A stretch of DNA of 11,844 bases from Christensenellaceae bacterium. Lineage in GTDB: Bacteria > Bacillota > Clostridia > Christensenellales > SZUA-584. This document shows positions 7,064 through 11,844 of this stretch, one piece after another. The position numbers were made by a program, and so were the translations under genes. How positions within the stretch are numbered: position 1 is the stretch's first letter; every line of letters starts with the position of its first letter. The notes under the pieces were generated by a model. The model made no database searches. It saw nothing but the letters and a program-made list of their open reading frames with translations, and was not told the origin of the DNA. The stretch lies in the NCBI GenBank assembly GCA_012719815.1, contig JAAXZP010000008.1, forward strand, positions 1-11,844, given 5' to 3'.

Positions 7064-7525
7064 TTATTTTACCGGCAATACGATCTGCGTGAGCAGCTGC
7101 GGCTCGGGAACGTCCGGGCCGTTGTAATAGTATTCATACGCGGTGCCGACGGGCGTATACCCGTTGGCCGTAATCCATGCGGCCATCTCGTCGTAAACGG
7201 GCGCCATCTCGCTGTACGCGCCCTGATACATGCAAAACGCTCGCCTGCCCGCCGGGACAGGGGCATATTGGATGTCCTCGCGCCCGGGCAGCGGCTCGGC
7301 CACCGGGAACCCCATTTCCACATCCAGATCAGCCATGTCCATGTTGTGAAAGGCGACAAAAGGAATGCCGGACGGATGCACGCCCAGCGCGCCAAGATAG
7401 GCGGCCAGCTTTCCGAAAGCCTGACCGATGACCATTGGCAGTTTATCCGCCGGTGTTCGCGTGCGGATGGAGAGAGCCGGCTGCTCCGGCGTTTTGATTA
7501 GCTCGATAGTGGATATCCTGGGCAT
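7064..7525 (-). CDS. GyrI-like small-molecule-binding domain protein
   Basis: A 153-residue stand-alone version of the effector-binding domain of the GyrI/SbmC and AraC-Rob type. The opening ISTIELIKTPEQPALSIR leads into the expected duplicated beta-alpha-beta module. Supporting parts are AFGKLAAYLGALGVHPSGIPFVAFHN (36-61), the DVEMGFPV strand (68-75), GRRAFCMYQGAYSEMAPVYDEMAAWI (93-118) and a closing YYYNGPDVPEPQLLTQIVLPV. The E-x-G-F/V-P pattern with a late Tyr/Glu is characteristic. GGGAGG precedes the ATG with 7 nt spacing. It has its own promoter (7556-7584). No helix-turn-helix is attached, so it is not itself a regulator. These proteins bind hydrophobic or cationic small molecules; the ligand here is unknown. 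Confidence 0.83.
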   Translation of the reverse strand: MPRISTIELIKTPEQPALSIRTRTPADKLPMVIGQAFGKLAAYLGALGVHPSGIPFVAFHNMDMADLDVEMGFPVAEPLPGREDIQYAPVPAGRRAFCMYQGAYSEMAPVYDEMAAWITANGYTPVGTAYEYYYNGPDVPEPQLLTQIVLPVK

Positions 7526-7555
7526 ATTGCATCCTCCCTGTTATTTTATGCCGCC

Positions 7556-7584
7556 ATTATACCACAAAAAGACAGCGGCACCAA
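7556..7584 (-). promoter_or_regulatory. Promoter of the GyrI-like gene
   Basis: Minus-strand TATAAT (7556-7561) has an upstream TGG forming an extended -10. It lies 17 bp from TTGGTG (7579-7584). It is 31 bp before the start codon, so the leader is short. Confidence 0.65.
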
Positions 7585-7667
7585 CGGCACACAGCGCCTG
7601 TTTTGCCAACGGCGCGGCGGTTTTATGCCGCGGATTGCGCCCTGCGAAAAAATGCTGTAAAATTATA

Positions 7668-8114
7668 CTATAACGGCATACTCCTCTTGCCGGTGACGCT
7701 TTCGATGTTGACGCGGGCCACAGCGGTGCGAGGCAGGCTCTTGCAGGCCTCTGCGCTGACGGAGGGCGTAAGCGCGCGGCACAGGCCGGCGAGCCGCATT
7801 TTCTTCTCTTCTTCGTCGGTGACCAGCTCGGCCGTGCCGGTGACGATGACGCTCTCGTAGTATGTGGTGAGCCGCTGGGCGTCTATTTCGGCATGGGTGC
7901 CCACGGTGAAGCAGACCTCATTGTGCGCGGCGATGCAGTCGCGCTTCTTGCCCGTCAGCGCGCAGTGGAAAAAGAGGGCGTTTTCCTGATCGTCGTAGTA
8001 GTAATTGAGCGGCACGCCGTACGGGATGTTCTCCGGCGACAGCATGCTCAGCACGCCGTATTGGCCGCTTCTCAGTATGCGGCGGGCTTCCTCGTCATTC
8101 AGCAGTTTTTTCAT
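7668..8114 (-). CDS. Pyridoxamine 5'-phosphate oxidase family protein (NimA-like)
   Basis: A 148-residue flavoprotein-fold protein of the pyridoxamine-phosphate-oxidase/NimA type. It probably binds FMN and reduces small molecules. It opens MKKLLNDEEARRILRSGQYGVLSML, continues with NIPYGVPLNYYYDD and LFFHCALTGKKRDCIAAHNEVCFTV (48-72), then YESVIVTGTAELVTDEEEK, the usual order in this family. The ATG follows GGGGAGG. The promoter is at 8142-8147, and it is divergent from the DUF1858/DUF438 operon with a 16-bp palindrome between them. Members of this group include 5-nitroimidazole reductases, but the sequence does not show that activity. It is downstream of a likely redox-regulated intergenic region. 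Confidence 0.85.
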   Translation of the reverse strand: MKKLLNDEEARRILRSGQYGVLSMLSPENIPYGVPLNYYYDDQENALFFHCALTGKKRDCIAAHNEVCFTVGTHAEIDAQRLTTYYESVIVTGTAELVTDEEEKKMRLAGLCRALTPSVSAEACKSLPRTAVARVNIESVTGKRSMPL

Positions 8115-8141
8115 TGAATCCTCCCCGTCGTTGGTACCGCC

Positions 8142-8150
8142 ATTATAGCA
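8142..8150 (-). promoter_or_regulatory. Extended -10 promoter of the PNPOx-like gene
   Basis: Minus-strand TGCTATAAT (8142-8150) is an extended -10. No -35 is visible, as expected for that class or for an activator-dependent promoter. The predicted start is near 8135. The 16-bp palindrome centre lies about 57 bp upstream of it. Confidence 0.5.
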
Positions 8151-8184
8151 TATCCGGAAGGGGGTGGCCTGTCATTGTTCTATA

Positions 8185-8200
8185 TGTTGCATATGCAACA
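8185..8200. promoter_or_regulatory. Perfect 16-bp palindrome, likely Crp/Fnr-family operator
   Basis: TGTTGCATATGCAACA is identical to its own reverse complement. Its centre falls between 8192 and 8193. With TATAAT at 8222-8227 the start is predicted at 8234, placing the centre at -41.5. That is the standard class II position of Crp/Fnr activators, and the promoter lacks a consensus -35. The TTGC half-site is not the classic FNR TTGAT or CRP TGTGA, so the regulator is inferred, not known. Confidence 0.6.
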
Positions 8201-8221
8201 GACGACAAGAGTTAGCTGGAA

Positions 8222-8227
8222 TATAAT
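8222..8227 (+). promoter_or_regulatory. -10 box of the DUF1858/DUF438/cupin operon
   Basis: A perfect TATAAT with no recognisable -35 at 16-18 bp, consistent with dependence on an activator bound at the palindrome 8185-8200. The predicted transcription start at 8234 is downstream of the ATG at 8228, so that ATG cannot be used. Confidence 0.6.
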
Positions 8228-8269
8228 GTGCATACGTCGGGAAGAACTGTAAGGAAAAGGGGCAGTTAT

Positions 8270-8506
8270 ATGAAGGTGATCGATTTACGGCAGCCGCTGC
8301 AGAAGCTGTGCAATGAGTACCCCGAGCTGAAGGACATCATGGTGGAGCTGGGGTTTGTGGATATCGTGAAGCCCGGTATGCTGGCGACAGCCGGGCGGTT
8401 TATGACGATACCCAAGGGCGCAGCGATGAAGAAAATCAGCATGGACACGATTCAGCAAAAGCTAAAGGACAATGGATTTGAGATTGTGGAGGAGGGAGAG
8501 CCATGA
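8270..8506 (+). CDS. DUF1858 domain protein
   Basis: A 78-residue protein matching the DUF1858 pattern: an opening KVIDLRQPLQKLCNEYPELKDIMVELGF, then IVKPGMLATAGRFMTIPKGAAMKKISMDTIQQKLKDNGFEI. Members that sit alone or in front of a DUF438 gene lack the CxGC redox motif of other DUF1858 proteins. This one has a single Cys (C13) and no CXXC. The start is ATG 8270, with AAGGAAAAGGGG upstream. The in-frame ATG at 8228 precedes the predicted transcription start. The stop overlaps the next ATG (ATGA at 8503-8506), so translation is coupled to the DUF438 gene. It is probably a partner of that protein. The biochemical role is unknown. Confidence 0.85.
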   Translation: MKVIDLRQPLQKLCNEYPELKDIMVELGFVDIVKPGMLATAGRFMTIPKGAAMKKISMDTIQQKLKDNGFEIVEEGEP

Positions 8507-9705
8507 GCCAGGAGATCAACAACAGGGAATACAGAAAGCAGGTCATCAAGGAGCTATTAAAGCAGCTGCATGCGGGCAAAAGCGTGGACGAGGTGAAAGC
8601 GCAGTTCGCGGCCGCGTTTGACGGGGTGTCGGCTTCCGAGATATCCGAGGCGGAGCAGGCGCTGATATCCGAAGGGCTGCCTGTGGAGGAAGTGCAGCGG
8701 CTGTGCGATGTGCACGCATCTGTGTTCAAAGGCTCGGTGGAGGAAATTCACAGGCCGCAGGCTGCGGCGGAAACGCCTGGCCATCCCGCGCACACGCTGA
8801 AAGCGGAGAACCGGGCGCTGGAAGCGCAGATGGAGAAGATACGCGAGAGCATCGCGGCGGTGAAAGCCGGGGATACGGGCGCGGTCAAAGCTCGGTCGGA
8901 AGGTCTGGAAAAGCTGCGTGAGATCGACAGGCACTACGTGAAGAAGGAGATGCTGCTGTTCCCGTATATGGAGAAATACGGCATCACCGCGCCGCCCAAG
9001 GTGATGTGGGGCGTAGACGACGAGATACGGGCGATGATCAAGGAAGCGGCGAGGCTGGCGGCTGCCGGGGACGCATCGGCGGCGGACAAGGCTGAGGAGG
9101 CTTTGGACAAGGCTGCGGAGATGATATTCAAAGAGGAGAACATCATGCTTCCGATGCTGCTGGACGTGCTGACGGGCGAGGAATGGAAGCACATCGCCGA
9201 CCAGAGCGACGAAATCGGCTGGTGCCTGATTGAAAAGCCGCCAGTGTGGCAGCCGGCGGGGGCTGCGGCGCCCGAGCCGAAAAGCGCTATTCAGGAGGGT
9301 GAAATCACGCTGCCCACCGGGCATTTCTCGGTGCAGGAGCTGACCGCGATGCTGGATACGCTGCCCGTGGACATCACGTTTGTGGGCAAGGACGACACGG
9401 TGCGGTATTTCTCGCAGGGCGCGGAGCGCGTGTTCCCGCGCACCAAGGCTATCATCGGGCGCAAGGTGACGGACTGCCACCCGCCGGCCAGCGTGAGCAT
9501 CGTGGAAGGCATCGTGGAGGACCTAAAGAGCGGCAAGAAATCTCATGAGGATTTCTGGATCCGCATGGGCGACAAGTACGTGTTCATCCGCTATTTCGCG
9601 GTGCGCGACGCAAACGGCGAATACCTCGGCGTGCTGGAAGTGACGCAGGATATCGCGCCGATTCAGCAGATCACCGGCGAAAAGCGGCTGGCTTCCAAGG
9701 AATAA
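8503..9705 (+). CDS. DUF438-hemerythrin-PAS protein
   Basis: A 400-residue soluble protein in three parts. Residues 1-80 are the DUF438 domain (REYRKQVIKELLKQLHAGKSVDEVKAQF). Residues about 90-245 are a hemerythrin-like (HHE) four-helix bundle with HPAHTLKAEN (94-103), HYVKKEMLLFPYMEKYG (144-160) and EENIMLPML (211-219), the last two being metal-site helices. Residues about 280-385 are a PAS domain (LPVDITFVGKDDTVRYFS ... GVLEVTQDI) with an internal CHPPASV motif (C325, H326). Hemerythrin-like sites hold di-iron and bind O2 or NO; PAS domains sense ligands or redox state. The His-to-iron ligand set is not the textbook HHE pattern, so metal binding is likely but unproven. There is no output domain, no kinase and no helix-turn-helix, so signalling must go through a partner. 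It is tightly coupled to the DUF1858 gene and followed after 12 bp by a cupin gene. Confidence 0.9.
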   Translation: MSQEINNREYRKQVIKELLKQLHAGKSVDEVKAQFAAAFDGVSASEISEAEQALISEGLPVEEVQRLCDVHASVFKGSVEEIHRPQAAAETPGHPAHTLKAENRALEAQMEKIRESIAAVKAGDTGAVKARSEGLEKLREIDRHYVKKEMLLFPYMEKYGITAPPKVMWGVDDEIRAMIKEAARLAAAGDASAADKAEEALDKAAEMIFKEENIMLPMLLDVLTGEEWKHIADQSDEIGWCLIEKPPVWQPAGAAAPEPKSAIQEGEITLPTGHFSVQELTAMLDTLPVDITFVGKDDTVRYFSQGAERVFPRTKAIIGRKVTDCHPPASVSIVEGIVEDLKSGKKSHEDFWIRMGDKYVFIRYFAVRDANGEYLGVLEVTQDIAPIQQITGEKRLASKE

Positions 9706-9717
9706 GGGGGTATTAAG

Positions 9718-10071
9718 ATGAAGAAAAACATACTGAAGAACATCGATATTGAGAAAGTGCTGAACATGGCCGATCTGGTGACGTATCAGGAGGGACAGAT
9801 CGTCAGCCGGACGCTTGTCCAGAACAAGGCGGTGAGCATCACGCTGTTCGCGTTCGACGGCGGCGAGGAGATCAGCACCCATGAATCAAACGGCGACGCG
9901 CTGGTGTACGTGCTGGACGGCAAAGCCAGGCTCACCATCGGCGGCAAGGATTATTTCGCGGAGAAGGGACAGACCATCGTGATGCCGGCGAAAGTGCCGC
10001 ACGCGGTGGCCGCGCCGGAGCCGTTTAAGATGCTGCTGGTGGTGGTATTCCCGTCGGAGGCGCAGGGTTAA
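9718..10071 (+). CDS. Cupin-domain protein
   Basis: A 117-residue single cupin. Motif 1 is THESNGDALVYVLDGKARLTIGG with H55, S57 and D60 in the usual H-x(4)-D/E-type places. Motif 2 is KGQTIVMPAKVPHAV with H95. The extended N-terminal part (residues 1-40: KNILKNIDIEKVLNMADLVTYQEGQIVSRTL) is typical of small stress-linked cupins. The ATG follows AGGGGG with 7 nt spacing. It is the third gene of the DUF1858-DUF438 operon, 12 bp after the DUF438 stop, and is closed by a terminator. A metal-binding or dioxygenase-like role is possible, but the substrate is unknown. Confidence 0.88.
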   Translation: MKKNILKNIDIEKVLNMADLVTYQEGQIVSRTLVQNKAVSITLFAFDGGEEISTHESNGDALVYVLDGKARLTIGGKDYFAEKGQTIVMPAKVPHAVAAPEPFKMLLVVVFPSEAQG

Positions 10072-10092
10072 TATATTGAAGAGGCATTGAAC

Positions 10093-10133
10093 GGGCGGCA
10101 GCCGGGAAAAATTCGGCTGCTGCCCTTTATTTT
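10093..10133 (+). terminator. Intrinsic terminator of the DUF1858/DUF438/cupin operon
   Basis: GGGCGGCAGCCG (10093-10104) pairs with CGGCTGCTGCCC (10114-10125) over 12 bp with one G-T pair and a 9-nt loop. TTTATTTT follows. It is a textbook stop for the operon upstream. Confidence 0.9.
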
Positions 10134-10170
10134 CATGACAGCTGAATTTTAGCGCAGCCGGTATTTACAT

Positions 10171-10219
10171 TGCTTAGCGGCAGTGTTAAACTGGAAACAC
10201 CGATAAGCAGCATGCTTAT
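10171..10219 (+). promoter_or_regulatory. Overlapping, mutually exclusive stem-loops
   Basis: TGCTTA (10171-10176) can pair with TAAGCA (10204-10209), with further pairs inside closed by GTGTT/AACAC around an 8-nt loop. The same TAAGC bases can instead pair in ATAAGC-agcat-GCTTAT (10203-10219), followed by TTGATTTTT. Two exclusive folds, one terminator-like, are the layout of an attenuator or riboswitch. No clear promoter lies upstream within this gap, so it is uncertain that this is transcribed. Confidence 0.3.
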
Positions 10220-10232
10220 TTGATTTTTACCT

Positions 10233-10260
10233 ACCGAGTTGTTTTGAAATACAATTCGGT
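10233..10260. promoter_or_regulatory. 28-bp dyad over the predicted -10 of the MobA-ModE gene
   Basis: ACCGAGTTGT (10233-10242) and ACAATTCGGT (10251-10260) pair over 10 bp with one wobble and an 8-nt loop. The dyad covers the best -10 candidate, TACAAT (10250-10255), with a weak TTACCT -35 at 10227-10232. It also ends just before the ribosome site. It could be an operator, possibly for the ModE-like domain encoded downstream, or an RNA hairpin. Confidence 0.45.
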
Positions 10261-10280
10261 TGCAGCCGGAAGGAGGCGCT

Positions 10281-11207
10281 ATGCGGACAGGCGCGGTGAT
10301 CGTGGCGGCGGGCATGTCGTCGCGCATGGGGGATTTTAAGCCCATGATGAAAATCGGCGCGATATCCATGGTGCAGCGCGTGATCGCGAACTACCAGCAG
10401 GCGGGGGTTTTTCCCATCGTGCTGGTGACGGGTTACCGCGGCGACGAGCTCAAAAAACACGTCGCGCGCACCGGCGTTATCTGCGTGCACAACGACGCGT
10501 ACGCCGCCACTGAGATGCTGGATTCCGCAAAGCTGGGTTTTTCGTATATCGCCGACAAATGCGACCGGACTTTCTTTTCTCCCGTAGACGTGCCGCTGTT
10601 CACCGTGAATACCGTCGTGAAGCTGATGCAGGCGGACGCGGCGGTCGTCAAGCCGGCATACAGGGGCAGAAAAGGCCATCCCATACTGCTGAAAGCCTGC
10701 GTTTTGCCGCAGCTTCTGTCGGCAGAGGCGGAAGGGGGCCTGCGGCGGGTTATCGACGCCGTCTGCGGCGGGGATATCGCCGCCGTGGAGGTGGACGACG
10801 AAGGCGTATTGCTGGACGCGGATACGCCGGAGGATTACAGCCGCCTGGTGGAGCGGCACAACAGGCAGCTGCTGCGGCCCGCCATTGAAATATCGCTGAT
10901 GCGGGAAAACAGGCTGTTCGATAAAAGCGGCGCGCTGCTGCTTCATATGATCGCGTACACCGGCACGGTGAAGGGCGCGTGCGAGAAGCTGCAGATTTCC
11001 TACAGCAAGGCCTGGGGGCTGCTGCATGAGATGGAGGAGAACCTGGGGTTTCCATTGATAGAACGGCGGCCGGGCGGTGAGTATGGCGGCAGCAGCCAGC
11101 TGACGCCCGAAGGGCGCAGCCTGCTGGAGAGGTACGAGGCTTTCGTGGAAAAGGTGAGGCAGTATGCCGACGTCTGCTTCAGCGAATATTTCGGCAATTA
11201 CGTTTGA
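10281..11207 (+). CDS. MobA/MocA-like nucleotidyltransferase fused to a ModE-like DNA-binding domain
   Basis: The 308-residue product has two parts. Residues 1-190 are a MobA/MocA-type nucleotidyltransferase: the signature AAGMSSRMGDFKP (10-21), the acidic Mg-binding PVDVPL (101-106), GHPIL (132-136) and DADTPEDY (179-186). Such proteins attach GMP or CMP to molybdopterin. Residues about 200-290 are a ModE-type winged helix: GALLLHMIAYTGTVKGACEKLQISYSKAWGLLHEMEENLGFPLIERRPGG through SSQLTPEGRSLLERY. The ModE signature S-Y-x-x-A-W followed by GG and LTPEG is clear. The start is ATG 10281 after AAGGAGG. A longer TTG start at 10260 would lie inside the dyad and has no better site. The fusion suggests one protein that both modifies the molybdenum cofactor and controls genes. 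Substrate choice (GTP or CTP) is not evident. Confidence 0.88.
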   Translation: MRTGAVIVAAGMSSRMGDFKPMMKIGAISMVQRVIANYQQAGVFPIVLVTGYRGDELKKHVARTGVICVHNDAYAATEMLDSAKLGFSYIADKCDRTFFSPVDVPLFTVNTVVKLMQADAAVVKPAYRGRKGHPILLKACVLPQLLSAEAEGGLRRVIDAVCGGDIAAVEVDDEGVLLDADTPEDYSRLVERHNRQLLRPAIEISLMRENRLFDKSGALLLHMIAYTGTVKGACEKLQISYSKAWGLLHEMEENLGFPLIERRPGGEYGGSSQLTPEGRSLLERYEAFVEKVRQYADVCFSEYFGNYV

Positions 11208-11219
11208 AAGAGGACACAC

Positions 11220-11844
11220 ATGCGGTTAATCAAAACAGAGGATGCCGTGGGGCAGGTGCTATGCCACGACATCACGCAGATCATACGCGGCGTCAAAAAA
11301 GACGTCGTGTTCCGCAAGGGCCATGTGATCAGGCCGGAGGATGTGCCGGTGCTGCTGAGCGTGGGCAAGGAACACATATACATATGGGAAAACGACGATT
11401 CCATGCTGCATGAGAACGAGGCGGCGGAGGTGCTGCGCGATATCTGCATGGGAAGCGGCATACGCGCCACTGAGCCAAAAGAGGGCAAGATCGACCTGAT
11501 TGCGGATACCGACGGGGTGCTGCTGGTGGACACCGAGCGCCTGAACGCGATTAATGCGCTGGGTGAGATGATGATAGCCACGCGGCACGGCGGCTTTGCG
11601 GTGAAAAAGGGCGACAAACTGGCGGGCACGCGCGTGATTCCTCTGGTGATAAAGAAAGACAAGATGGAGCAGGCGAAGCGGGCAGCCGGGCCGGAGCCGC
11701 TGCTGCGAGTGGTGCCCTTCAAAAAGAAACGGGCGGGCGGTGTGACCACCGGCAGCGAGGTGTTTCACGGCCGGATTGCTGACACCTTTACCCCGGTGAT
11801 TGCGGAGAAGCTTGCGGAGTACGGCTGCACGATCGATAAGCACG
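11220..11844 (+). CDS. Molybdopterin-binding protein, 3' end cut off by the window
   Basis: The first 208 residues are present and no stop is reached. The N-terminal part (MRLIKTEDAVGQVLCHDITQII, then RKGHVIRPEDVPVLLSVGKEHIYIW) resembles the MoeA-type front of stand-alone Firmicute molybdopterin-binding proteins. From about residue 171 the MoCF-biosynthesis fold begins with GGVTTGSEVFHGRIADTF, the TTGxE...GxIxD motif that holds molybdopterin in MoaB, MogA, MoeA and CinA. The gene starts 12 bp after the MobA-ModE stop with AAGAGG upstream, so the two are one operon. This fits molybdenum cofactor delivery, perhaps to a molybdenum hydroxylase encoded further downstream. Confidence 0.85.
   Translation, partial: MRLIKTEDAVGQVLCHDITQIIRGVKKDVVFRKGHVIRPEDVPVLLSVGKEHIYIWENDDSMLHENEAAEVLRDICMGSGIRATEPKEGKIDLIADTDGVLLVDTERLNAINALGEMMIATRHGGFAVKKGDKLAGTRVIPLVIKKDKMEQAKRAAGPEPLLRVVPFKKKRAGGVTTGSEVFHGRIADTFTPVIAEKLAEYGCTIDKH

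Noticed and set aside
8557..9480. Open frame of 307 codons on the minus strand
   Set aside because: It is opposite the DUF438 gene, its translation is rich in Arg and His with no domain, and the sense-strand protein is clearly real.
10134..10280. Known Moco (molybdenum cofactor) riboswitch
   Set aside because: The pairings seen do not let me match the known Moco motif, and it is not certain that the region is transcribed. It is listed as unknown regulatory structure.
10227..11219. Open frame of 330 codons on the minus strand
   Set aside because: It is opposite the MobA-ModE gene and covers its promoter dyad; the composition is that of a reverse-strand shadow.
1..11844. CRISPR array, tRNA genes, or insertion sequence
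   Set aside because: No regularly spaced repeats, no cloverleaf-type sequences and no transposase-like translations were seen.

Overview
The base composition, strong AGGAGG-type ribosome sites and gene content suggest an anaerobic Gram-positive bacterium, probably a GC-rich member of the Clostridia (Bacillota). This is inferred from a glycyl radical enzyme with its radical-SAM activase, a PflX-type protein, a DUF1858/DUF438 gene pair and molybdenum cofactor genes. I cannot name the species.

Layout. Bases 1-54 are the 3' end of a 5S rRNA gene, followed by the rRNA operon terminator (87-125). From about 126 to 870 the DNA turns AT-rich and holds a decayed gene broken by two stop codons and frameshifts. 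Next, on the minus strand, comes a two-gene operon: a glycyl radical enzyme (start at 4202) and its 2x[4Fe-4S] activating enzyme (884-1816). It has a recognisable promoter and a leader of about 130 nt containing a 12-bp inverted repeat. Divergent from it are a PflX-like radical-SAM gene (probably starting at TTG 4489) and a two-CBS-domain protein, closed by a bidirectional terminator at 5911-5938.

From 8114 down to 5975, on the minus strand, lie small enzymes and binding proteins: a pyridoxamine-phosphate-oxidase-like flavoprotein, a GyrI-like ligand-binding protein, a flavin-reductase-like protein, and a GNAT acetyltransferase overlapping the flavin reductase. The first two each have a good TATAAT promoter.

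On the plus strand from 8270 lies a compact operon: a DUF1858 protein, a DUF438-hemerythrin-PAS protein and a cupin, ending in a strong terminator. Upstream is a perfect 16-bp palindrome centred at -41.5 from the predicted transcription start, where a class II Crp/Fnr-type activator would bind. This is the strongest candidate here for a little-described redox- or gas-sensing system.

The window ends in molybdenum cofactor genes: a MobA/MocA-like nucleotidyltransferase fused to a ModE-like DNA-binding domain, preceded by an unusually dyad-rich intergenic region, and a molybdopterin-binding protein cut by the window edge.

All family assignments come from reading motifs, without database searches.
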